Positions 25,000 to 37,878 of a DNA stretch of 64,000 nucleotides are shown one piece after another. The notes under the pieces are model-generated. The model was not told the origin of the DNA and searched no databases. It was given only the letters and a program-made list of their open reading frames with translations. This stretch comes from Sarcocystis neurona (Eukaryota; Apicomplexa; Conoidasida; Eucoccidiorida; Sarcocystidae). Location: contig KL647293.1 of NCBI GenBank assembly GCA_000727475.1, forward strand, positions 845,216 through 909,215, given 5' to 3'. Made by a program: the position numbers and the translations under genes. The first letter of the stretch is position 1. Each line of letters begins with the position of its first letter.

Positions 25000-27900
25000 G
25001 TATATAACGCGACGTGCCGACGGGTGGTCGACGCCCTGGTGGGACGGCCGTGTCAGGGGACGACTGCAAGAGAGAGTTTTTTTGCTGGAGAGGCGTGCGT
25101 GGGTTTCGTTCTTCCGTCGTTCGTCCCTTTCATTCTCTCGTTGTTTGTCTCTTCCTTCCTCTCCTTTCTCTCTTTCTGTCTTTCTCGCTCAGGGTGATTC
25201 TACGTGCATGCAGACGCATGCATATGAGTATACGTATGTGTGGATACGTGCAAGCGTATGTAGGGGTAAGCGTGTGTGTGGGTGTATGTGTAGGTACGTA
25301 TACGTACGTGTATATGTATAGATTCGTATATGTATGTAGGGATGTGTGAGTAGTTGTACTGTATATATATACGTGTGCCTGTATATAGAGGTGCGTATGT
25401 ATGTACGTATCTATATACATGTATATCTACATGTATACATATATACATACAAAGAGATATGTCCGCATGTTTGTATGTAGAGAGACATACGTGTGTCTGT
25501 CCCTCTCTCTGTGTCTCTCTTCCCTTCCTCTCCGTCTCTCCGTCTCCCTGCCTCTGTATATGTACGTGTGGACGTATAGGTAGAGGTATGTCCGTCTATA
25601 TAAGTATGTGTACACACACAGACACACGTTCGCATGCGTGTGTACCCCCACGTGTAGGTGTGCTTGTGTAGATATAAGAGGCAGCTGATCTGCTGCTCCC
25701 CAGCGGTCGTAGGCCTGGTGACCTGCAGAGGTACTGCGGCGACGTAGGGAACGTATTTGTCCACACCTGCCCCGCATCTGCAGGTGCTGCGAGGCTGCAC
25801 GGGCGTTGTGAACAAGCAGCTGCAGCAGCCTCCTGCGCGTTTTTGTGGGGAGAGTGCTTCAGACCCTCCACCATCGCATGTACGTGCACTTATTTGCGTG
25901 TTCGGACATCCTCCCCCTAAATGCTCTGCTGCTCCTCCTGTAGCCGCGGCTGCTGCAGAGTGCCTGCTGCGGCTGCTTCTGTGTGGACCAGGTGCTGTGC
26001 TGCTCCTCGTGCCGTTGCGTCTGTCGGAGCTGCTGCTATACGGCTGCGTGCGTGTGGGCGGTGCACGTGTGTCTGCTGCAGGCGGGCAACGACGCGCCTG
26101 TACAAAAGTTTCTACGGCAGCCTGGCGCTCCTCGTTTTGTTCGTGTATCATATTTTCCCCCTCTGTCCCCTACTCTGCGCGCCGCTCTACTTCTTCTGGG
26201 TCCCGCAGATCGTGTGGGATGTCTGGAGGGGCCAGCGGTAAGACACCCATCCACGTCGACCTGACAGCCTTTCTCTTCTATATATACATATAATATGTAC
26301 ATCCATATACACATATATATACATACATATATATGCATATATATATATATATGTATGTGTCTTTCTCTCTCTTACAAACATCTATATGCATATATATAGA
26401 CGCACACAGGTACACATATATATACATATATATATGTGTGAATGTATGTGTATGTATGTCTGACTGTCTCACACAATAATTAACCTGTATGTGCATGTAT
26501 ATGCATGCATATGTGTACGTATATATACGTGGAAGTATCTGTTTTGCTCTCGGTTCCTCTCACTTTTTCCTTGTTTTCTCTTTCTCACTCTATCCTGTAT
26601 ATATGTGTACCACTACTTGTATTTATCTCGTTGATAGGTTTGAGATGAAGACCCGCCATGGCCGCCGGGCGACTCCTGCGGGTGGTTTTGTTCACCCGGT
26701 GACAGGAGCTTCCTCTTGCTGCCAACTCGGCCTCGACAAAAGGGACGTGCCCTGAGCTGCCTGGGGGTCACCTACACAAGGATACATATACATACATACA
26801 CATATATATATAGTGTGTATGTATATAAGTATTATATGTAGTTTACATATCTATATGTAACGGCAGCAGCAGCAGCAGTAGTCGCTTGCATCTGTGCGAG
26901 ACATGTGCTTTAGAGACTAGCTATACATATATGTATATACATGTAAGTATTACGTGCATATATATACATATCTATACGTACATATATATATACATAGGCA
27001 GCAGCAGTGGCTTGCGTCTGTAAGAGAAGTGTGCTTTAGAGACCGACTATACACATATATGTATAAGAGTACTACATGTGTGTATATATACACACGTATA
27101 CGTCCATACATATATGTGTGAGGAGAGTGCTTAAGAGACTTGTTGGCTGCATGCGTGGGCGCGGGTGGGTTCGTGTTTCTGATAACGTCTCGTGTCTCGT
27201 CTCCCCTGCATGCGTCTCCCTTCTGTTTTTCCTCGCCCGTCTTGCTGCATGCGTCACGAAAAAGGAGAGGTTCAGGAAGCGCCCGTCACGAGAAGTGCCC
27301 GTCTCACACGAGGTTGGCAGGGGAGAGTCTGTCCTCTCCCTATTATAGAGAAGACTTACCTCGTCTCTTCGTCTGTGGAAGTCGTGGCTGCGTCTCCTGG
27401 CCCGCCCTCAACAACAGGGATGCTGCTGTCGTCCCGTGTAGAGAGGAGAAGGGCACACTCGAGAAGTGTGGGCAGGAAGTTCGCCAGCAAAAAGGAGCCA
27501 CACGTACGTGTATGCAGTGCTTGATCCCAGACAACGATGTACGGCCCTATACTTACGTAATAGGTATGGGTCGCCCGTTTTGGGGACACATATCCGTAAT
27601 GCATGCAATTCTATGTATATGTTGCGTGTGGAGATACATATATCGCGCATACAGGTATGTATGTGTATGCGTATTGCTGGTAGGTGTGTATGCGTGTATC
27701 GTCCATACCTATAGACATGTGTGTCACAGGGAAGTGTCTCTTCTGTATACTTATCTATCGCACATTGGTACGTATGTAAATACGTATCTACTGCAGACAG
27801 GCACATACACTTCGTACGTATATGGGTGGACACGGCTGCTTATGAACGGTGGATCGGGGGGGTGCGTAGCAGAGAAGTTCCACGTATGCGGGGGGGGCTC

Positions 27901-30900
27901 TCGCAAGTTGAAACCACACATGTGTAGAAGCCAATGTATGGGGGCCCATGGAGAAACGTAGGTAGACTGCCCACGCCCATATGTAGACACCTACGTATTT
28001 ACACACACACATACATATATATCCATCTGTCCCTATATAATGACATACATACATTTATACATGCACAACATACATACATATGATATATGTGTAAATGTTT
28101 ACGATAGTTACAGGTATGTTTGCGTATATAAAATGATATATACACACAAATCCACTAATATGCGTGCAATTTTATATAGGTAGATAGACACACGTGTATC
28201 CACACATATATATTGACACATGGATAGTGAGGGAGGTAGATAGATATACACTTGTATACACATAGTCACACATACATACAGTCATATGTATATCGATATG
28301 TAGATAGATAGACACACAAATACATAAAGTCACACATACGTACACCCACAGATAGATGGATGCACACATATGAAGTCACACACACACCCACGTATACATA
28401 TATATGTACATATGTATAAAGCCACACATACGTACCTCCACGTGTATGCTTGCACGTTTATACGGGCGCATAATATGTATGTCCCCTTGTTGTACCGATG
28501 GGTGTATGTGTGAACACGCGCGTATGTGTACATGTTTATACTTCCCAAGGCACGTCATATGGACAGAGGTGCGGCTTTGGCTGAGGCCGGAAGGAAGCAG
28601 CTGGTCACTTCGAGAGGGGGGGTTGTGAACACCACACACGGGGTGCGTACGTCGTCGAGGAAGAATTCCACGTGTTCCTCGTTGCGTGTAATACGTGAAA
28701 ACTTGTAGAAGCAAACGCGGTAGTGCCCCGCACTACCGCTCTCTGTACGGGTGCCCCAGGAGAAGAAAAGGCAGCAATTCGATTTGTACGAGGGGGGGAT
28801 GCCGACTTTCTCGAAGAAGACAACACAGCAGCCCTCCGCTGTCTGCTGCGCCGCCTGCCTTGCCGAGACACGCCGCGACAGACAGACAGACACCCGTGCC
28901 CCCATATATATATATATATGGAAGGGTGTATAAGTGTCTCTCTGTTCGTATAAGTATACCTGCGCATCAGTATATATGTAAGGTGCTAGAAATGTCTGTG
29001 TTTGTATATTCATGTATGTATCTGTACACCCATATATGTATAAATTTAAAGGGGTTGACAACTTTCTTGTAGGAGGATCCCAGCGACCTGCTGCTCTCTG
29101 CGCCGCCTGTCTTCCCCAGACACACCGAAACAGACAGAGACAGAGACCCACACCCATACATATATATGTAAGTGTGTATAAATCTCTGTATATGCATATT
29201 CGTGTATATATATCTATATATGTATGCATATATACGTTCATGTAGAGGTTCGTCTAAATGTCCGTAAACGTATCTTCGTCTGTATAAATATACATGCATA
29301 TAAGTATATATGTATATGTGAAGACGCGTATCCACATGTATCATACATATACACGTATATGTATATGCCACAAAGTATGTAAATATATATGCATATGAGT
29401 GCGTATAAACAAGGAAATACATGTGTATATGTATGCGTCTGTGTTTGTGAAGAGAGGTGTTGTCTGCTGGTGTTGGTTTGCGGGTCGGTCTCCTCGTCTG
29501 CTGCCCCCGACTTTCGTGCTTCTCCCCTGCCCGTTTTTTTGCGTCGTTTTCTTCCCCAGTGCTTCCCCGCGTCTCCTCTTCGTCTTCTGCATCGCCTTCG
29601 TCGTCGTTTATGCTCGGCTGCCATCTACGATCTGCAGGCGCCGGGGCCTTTAGACACGCACGTTTGTGTATGCGTGTGTATGTCTGTCTACCGACACGTA
29701 TATATGTGAGTGTATTTGTATGTGTGTATGTATCCATACATACATATATATATACATCTATGTGTATATACATGTGTCTGTGTACATGTTGATGTATATG
29801 TGTGTCTGTCTACGTTCACGTATATATACATATGTATATGTCTATATTTGGATGTGTGTATGTATACATATATATGTGTATATACGTACGTCTGTGTGTA
29901 TATACGTGTGTCTGTGTACATGTTAATGTATATGTGTGTCTGTCTACGTTCACGTATATATATATATGTGTATATTTGTATGTGTGTATGTATACATATA
30001 TGTATATATATATATATATATATGTACACGTGTGTCTGTGTACGTTTGTATGTGTATGGATGTTTGTGTGTATACGCATGCGCGGGGTGCGTGGAGAGCC
30101 TCTGTATGGCTGCTGCTTCTCCCATTCGTTCTCTGTGCTGCTGCTTCTCCTCGTTTTTCTTCTCCTCGACCTTGTCGTCGCCAGGAACTCCCTCGACCTG
30201 CAGTTCGTCGCAGGCATCTCCCTCTGCCGGCTGGTGTTCCCCGCGTACTTCTTCGCCTGTCCCGCGAGCCTCTTCGTCGACGCCTTCGTTGAATCGCATG
30301 CCCCGAGCTTCTTCGCTCTTGGCCTCATCACGTGCATTCTGGTGAGACGAGACACAGCGCGCCCAACCAGACCTCCACGCACAACACACACTTGCCTTCT
30401 GTCTCTCCTGTCTCGTCTCTGCACGCGTCCCGTTCTCGTATCCACACACGCCGAACCAGCGGCCCTGTCCGGGGTAATCCGTTTCTATACGTGAAGCAGG
30501 CATACATATATATATGGATATATATCTGCATGGACTACACATCACTCTCTATGTGTATGTGAAGTATATGTGTGCAAATACATATATGGGAAAACGTACG
30601 ACGTCTATGTGTGTATACATGGGTACGTCAGGAATATACATATATATATTGTACGTTTGAGGCGTACGTACGTATAGACGTGAACACGTGAGGGATATAC
30701 AGACACGTAGATTGTACAGAATATATATATGTATATCTACATATAGGGAGACATCCTAGGTATATATATATACGTGCACCAGTGAGGAATATACAGATGT
30801 GTCCTTCGTACATGAGGTGAATATATGTGTGTCTACGGGCGTCCATGAGGAGTATATATGCGCAGCCATCTACAGAGATATATATATTATAAGTGATATA

Positions 30901-33900
30901 CATATATATATATATATATATATACATACTCCGTACGTGTAGATATGTATACTATGTGTATGTGTTTACACGCGTCTGTGAGGAGTACCTCAATATAATA
31001 TGTGGGATACACACGTGTACATATATGTGCATATAGAAGCGTACAGGATGTATTTATGTGTGAACTTTCTGGTGAAGCGTATATGTCTTAAGAGCTGTGC
31101 GACGCGCATAGCTGCTCGCGTCCACGCGTCGACGTGCATGCATATATCTTTCTGCTGCTGTGAACTTGTCCTCTCGCTTCCCGTGGGATGCCGTAGACGT
31201 GTCAAGTACGAACTTCTTCGTCGCCACTGCGCGCGCGTGCCGTGGGCCCGTCCTTCCCCTCCTTCGTATCCACTCTCAAGTAAATACGTAAATAGTGCGT
31301 GTCTGCATATGCACATGTGTCTATACGAGGTGTGGGGTAAGTTACGTATCTGTACATACTGGTGAAGTGCCTGGTCAGGACGACGAGCTCGGACCAGGTC
31401 CTGGCTTCCTCTACATACTCTTCCGTCTTCTGCGTCTCTCGAATTTGTTGGTCTCTCCTCCCGTCCATTCCCTTCTTCTGTCTTCCCACGTCTTCTGCGG
31501 AAGAAAGGCGCACACTGTAATAGAGGCCCATAGATGCGTATGTGTCTGCATGCGTGTACGGCTGTGTGGGTGTGGACGGAGGAGGGGCGGGGATGGATGG
31601 TGAAGAGTCGTATAGATTCCTTGCACGTATACGTCTCCATGTATATGTCTGTAGGAGTGAAGTTGTATAGAAATATCGCGATCTACGCATGTATGTGGGT
31701 GTGCATATATGTCTACGTCAAAACAAGTGTCTTTCAAGTAGGTGCCTTACACGTGTATATACGTAGAGTTCTTTGCCTGTTCTCCATCCGTATCGACGTA
31801 TAGCGATATAGAAAAATGTTTCATATATCTACCTTGAGTATATATATGTACGTGTGTGTATATGTAGTATATGTATATAAATAGGTATGTTTCATATACG
31901 TACCTTATACATATATATATAGAGAGAGATGATTGGTTGTATTCCACCCATATGTATGTATGTGTATGTAGAAGTAAATGTGTTTCATATATGTGCCTTG
32001 AGTATACGTGTATATATACGTATCTGTGTACGTAGTATATATATCTATATAATTAGGGATGTTTCATGCATGTACCTTGTACACACATATACGTATATAC
32101 GTGTATATATCTATATATACATCTGTGTACACATATCTAGGTAGACTTGTATACGTGTAGTCCATGCATATCTACGTAAATGCATATAGAATTCGATTTG
32201 TTTCATATGTGTGCCTTGAGTATGTGTATACATATATATATATGTCTATGTAGATATACGTATGTTTGTACGTAGTCTGTGTACATGTCTGTGTAAATAA
32301 GTATGTTTCATATATGTACCTTATTCAGATATATATAGATATATATATGTATGTACACGAAGAGTTGAATAAGTGTATTCCATCCATATCTACGTATGTG
32401 TATATATATATGTATGCACGTAGTGTATGTGTATATCTATATAAATGAGTGTGTTTCATATATGGACCTTATATATATATATATCGTAGAGTTGTATACG
32501 TGCACACCGTCCATGTCCATGTATACGTGTATATAGGTAAATATGTCCCATATATGTGCCTTGAGTATATATATATGTGTACCGTGTGTATGTACGTCGT
32601 GCTGTATACGTATATGCACGCATATCTCTGTATGTATACCTATGAGAATAAGTATGTTTATCTGTGTGCCCCTTGTGTATATATATGTATGTGCATGTGC
32701 ATATACGTATACGTGTACTACTGCAAGCCTGTCTGTGTATCATGTGGTGTACATACCTATAGAAGTAACTGTGCTCCATATACATGCATCGCATATGTAT
32801 ATATGTATGTGCGTATACGTGTGGAGTTGGAAACCTGTATCGCGTGCGTGTTAAGCTCGGCGCTCTCCCTTACATATTATCTACTTCCGTACTTTTGCGC
32901 TTCAACATAGACACGTACGTATACTGCCCGACGGTCTGCCGAACGCGTGGAGGACAACCGTCCTTGCTGCATGCATGCACAGAGAGAGGACGCCTCTGTT
33001 CCTGTCGACGAAGAAGGGAAGTGTTCTCTCGTTCTGTCTCTCCGCTTTTGTGGCATTCTTCTGTGTCTCCATCTCTTTTGGCGAGGGGATGCCTGCCGAT
33101 CTGCTGCCTGCGCCTCCCCTTCCGACGGTCTCTCCCCCGGCGCTGATATTTCTGTCTGGCCGTCTCCTCCTCCCTTTTATATGATGGGTGTCTTCCTCCT
33201 GTGTGTCTCTGCCCTGCCTGCGGGATCTTCCTGTCGCTGCCTTCTGCCGCTGTCTCCCCCCCTTCCCCTTGCCGCGTCCGGGTGCCGGTCCTCCTTTTCC
33301 TCGCTTCGCGTCGCCAGCTGGCGCAGGTGCTGCTGATGCTTGGGCAGCGACGCTTCGGCTCGAGGTAAAGAAAAAAGTCCACAGACGCCTTATACGTGAC
33401 TATCTGCAAATTCGTGTCTCTGTGTCTGTCTCTGTGTTTGTCTCTGTCTCTCTGTCTCTACGAATTTATTTTTCGATCTTTCCGTGTGGAGCTCTTCTCC
33501 TCTTGTCATTGCCAGTGTCTGCGCGTCTCTGCCTGAAGGGAGGAAAGTTCCGTTTTCTTCTCTAAGGAAATTTGTGGATGCGTGTCTCCCTTTCCTGCAC
33601 TTCTTTGAAAACTGCGCCGACAGATCGGGTTTCTACGTGTGCATGTGTTTCCACAGACTGGACGCCTGAGTAGACCTGCTGACTTGAGACATATACATGC
33701 AGACGTTCCCGTAGTAGACAACGAAATCTTCAAAGACTACATCTATACATATGTATGTGCTCCGGCGTGGTAGGGTCCTGGATGCTCTGCACAGTAGTAG
33801 ACTTTTTGATGCTCTAGCGAATGATATATATATGTGTGGACTGGCAGGCAATGCGTACACCTGCGGCTTTCCTCTACGTGTGTGGATTCACGTAGTAGGC

Positions 33901-36900
33901 AAGTAGATCTTCCTGCGGAGTATTCGTATGTGTGTGAGTATGTGAATGTACTTTTCCCGTGGTAGAAATGCAGACGCCTGCGGCTTATATATGTGTTTAT
34001 ATATGCGTTTCCACGTCGAAGACACCTACATACTCCTGCGGATCATATATATATATATGTGTAGGCGTATGTGTGTCTACTTTTCCGACAGTAGGCAATG
34101 CGTACACTTGCCAATTTTCATAAAGGTATTACTTCTCCGTATAGAGTAGACACGTGAGTGCGTTTGTGGCTTCAACGTTCATCTATTTCGAAATGGTAGA
34201 CATCCATATCCCCGTGTGTAGTACATACATATATGCGCGTATGGACCCGTGGATACAGCTGCCATACACAAGCGTATAGACGTGTGTATGATACAGCTGC
34301 TACACATATTTATATGTATACACGTGTGTTTCTAGAGGGTAGTAGACACGAAGATTATCCAGCGCTACATACAAATATGTGTAACTTCACAGAGTCGACA
34401 CGCAGATATTGATGCGGAGGAAAAGGTAAGGACGGCGGGTGAAGAGAATGTGAGGGACTCTCTACGTGTCTAGTCGACCTCCCTGGAGTGCTCTTTTTGA
34501 GTCTCTCCGTAAGTAGTGTGTGGATGTGTATATATGTACGTACTGTCCACAACAGGGAGATTTTCAGTCTTGGTGAGTCATGGCCGTGCTGAAGCATTTC
34601 GCACGTGTGCCTCGTGTCTTCGTCGATACACAGGGACGACACCACGTACGCGTTTGGTTGTATTTATTGGCTATCTCTGAAGAGAACGGGCCCGTGGCAC
34701 GTTGTTGGAGTTCCCACGTATAGTACATGTATGTGTATATCTGCGCACGTCCTTCTCTTTTTGTCTCGCTCTCTTCCTTACCTACGTATAGGTGCATGCG
34801 TCTGCACGTGCTTTTCTAGGCCAACATACGTCTCGTCTTCCTTCTCTCTGTCTGCTATATATGTATCTGTACGTTTTCTCTCTCATGTGTATACATATTT
34901 ACACACGTCTCTCGTCTCTCTCCCTTCGTTTCCGATGTCGTAGCTGTAAATATTTACATCTGCACCTCTCTCGCTAGGAGAGGATAAAATGTGTATGGTG
35001 AACTTATTCGAGAGAAATGAGTTCTGTCCGTTTTCGTGTGTTCTCCTGTCTGTCAGTCTTGTGGGTTGCTGCGGGTTGTTGAAGAGCGGTGTCTGTTTCC
35101 GTTTCTGCTGCGCCCACCGCTTCGACGCCTCCTTCTCCAGTGGGGATTCGATGTTTTCTCCTTTGGGTGCGCCAGTCTCCGGCTGTTGCGCCCGCCCTGA
35201 GTCTCTGGACTTTCACTGGTGCCGCCTTCTCGCTTCTCTTCATGCGGGTGAAACTGGGCGGACTGCTCCCCAGCTGCTGCCGCTGCGGCTCCTACTGCTG
35301 CTGCGGCTCCTGCTGCTGTTGCCGTTCCTGCTGCCGCCGCTCCCGCTGCTGCTCCCCCGCTGCTTCTGCCGCTCCCGCTGCTGCTCCCCCGCTGCTGCAG
35401 CGTCGTTGCGAGGGGGGTGCTCAGGCCGTCTGCGATCGCTGCTGTTGCGTTTCTCTGTTGATACTTCTTCTCTCTCGATGCCCAGGGCGGGCGTTGTCGC
35501 ATCGGCGGATCGACTTTCCCCTGCTTTCTGCTCTTGCTGCTGCGGCCGGGGCGCCTCTCTGTACAGGCTGCATGTGACCGTTCTCTTCTTTCTAGCGTTC
35601 CGTCGGACTATCGTCTTTATTTATTTTCTGGTACCTGTTCCTCGTACTCGCGGCGGGTGCTGCGGCGCTTCTGCTGGGCGCGTAAGTCCCAGGCGTCTGT
35701 TTCTCTGTCGTCTGTCCCCGTCCTCCTCTTTCTTCTGTGTCCCCGCAGATTCTTCGTGCCGCTGGAGTGGCTGCCACATGTGTACAACTACCACCGCCCG
35801 CTGCCCTCCTTTTTCGAAGAGGACGCAGAGGGTGGCCTGCCCGAGTGCGCTATCTGCATGAACCCAGTCGACGGGAAGAGCAGGTAATGCGTTTGCAGCT
35901 CGTTCAAAATATGAACAAATCTGCGGTCTCTAGGTGGCTGTGTACAGCGCCACTGAATCTCTGCAGACCTGCACATACACGTGTCCGGGTGTATGTACAC
36001 CCCTACGCATCCGTGTCTGCGTGAGGTCTTATCTGGACGGCTGCGTAGCCACATCCCAACAGAGCCGTATCAGAGTATATGCACATATATATATGTATAT
36101 ATATGCCAGCGTACGTGTGTCTGCGTGAGTCACTATCTGTGTGTCTGTCTACATACATCCATACAGAGCCGTACCAGCGTATATATATATATATACACAT
36201 CTATATATATGTGCTGTATATATTTGTGCACGTACACGCCAGTGTAGGTGTGTTTGTGTGAGTGATTATATGCTGTGTACGTATAACCGTACCGAGTCAT
36301 ATCTGCGCGTGTTTCCATATTCTATATATCACACATATTCTTGGATATCTACATCTGCGTGACGCATCGTCGATTTTCCTCTCCAGAGACATTTCTGCAG
36401 AGCTGTCTCCACGTCCACGCAGATGTGTATATGTATGTGTGTAGATCCGTCCCTCCTTTCAACCATGGATACGCGTGAGCTGACACCCAGAATTTCCGCT
36501 GCCGGCCGCGTGTCCACTTGACCCTGTCGTGCTGTTGACGACGGTCTGTCTGCTCTCGGCTGTCCTTGTATATGCACGTCTGTACGTGTATCACCTCTCA
36601 ACGTAGGCTTCTAGGATGCAGCGCGTTTCCCTCCTGCAGGAACACATGCGTAGTCGTGGGGAGCCGAGCGCGACAGGGGGAGGCCACGTAGAGGCAGCGG
36701 AAGCGGCGAAGAGACCCGCGCAGACACGGCACACACACGTATATACACCCACGGCGAGCCGGCGCAGGAAGGGTAGCGCCGGCACCTTTTTTGCTTGAAC
36801 ATTCGTGCAGTGGCTGGCGGGAAAATGAGAAAGACGTGCTTCATCCTGTTCGCAGCCGGGGCGACACCTCCGTATGGAGTGACCCGGCATGAGGAGCTGT

Positions 36901-37844
36901 GCGGGACACGCATGCGAGGAAGCGACGACTGCTGCACAGTCGTTCTGCCTTGTGCGTGCCCCGGCGCCAGGCCGTGTGTTGTGTGTGAGCCTTTGCATGT
37001 GTAGACACAAAGAGTGAGAGAAGGATGTTTCTGTGGACCCAGGAAGCCACCAGACACGTGGGTCTGCGTGTAGGCGTAGTTCGAATAAGAGAGTGCATAG
37101 GCTCCCGACGACACGCGACGGACTTCTGCAAAGTCGCTACACAGCGCCGCGCGCAGACGCTGCTGGCGCTTGTCCGACTGCTCCCAACGCAGCGCGCCTG
37201 GGGACGCACTTCTGTGGAAGGAACTGCACCTGTGGTTGTCTCAGCAATGCAGAAGCACATACGTATGTGTATGTGTATATACATATATGTGTGTGTGTAT
37301 GAATATAGATGTATATGTATCAATAGGGGTATATGTTTATGTCTCAGTGCGCATGGCTCTGCGTGTCTCTCTGTCTGGGATGATGGAGTGGCGCACACGA
37401 AGGGCGTGCATGTGGAAGGACGTGTCTAGTAGTCGCGTCCAGCTGCTGGTGGTAGGAGATCTATTTGATAGGGAGACACGTGATACGGCCCGACGGCGAA
37501 TGTGCGACAGACGTATACGCGTGTGTAGGTTTCTCTGCATGCGCGTGTATATAACACAGAAATATACACATCTATATATGCTGTTCGTGTGGGTGTGTGC
37601 TTGGGTGTGTGGATGCGGCTGCACTGCAGGAACAGGAGCATCACGCCCTGCGACCACCTCTTCCATGACAAGTGTCTGCAGCAGTGGATGGAAGTCAAAA
37701 TGGAGTGTCCCAACTGCAGGGGTAATTTTCTTTGTTCTTCTGCTCTGTGTCTCAACTACTCACACGAGAGCAACCTACTACTACATTTACATATATATAT
37801 ATATGTATATATATACATATGTCTTCAATATACGTACGTGCCTC

Positions 37845-37878
<34 letters not shown>

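Noticed and set aside
24898..25001. (TA)n blocks as possible origin or centromere DNA
   Set aside because: Identical short TA tracts recur in nearly every intron of the window, so they carry no specific meaning here.
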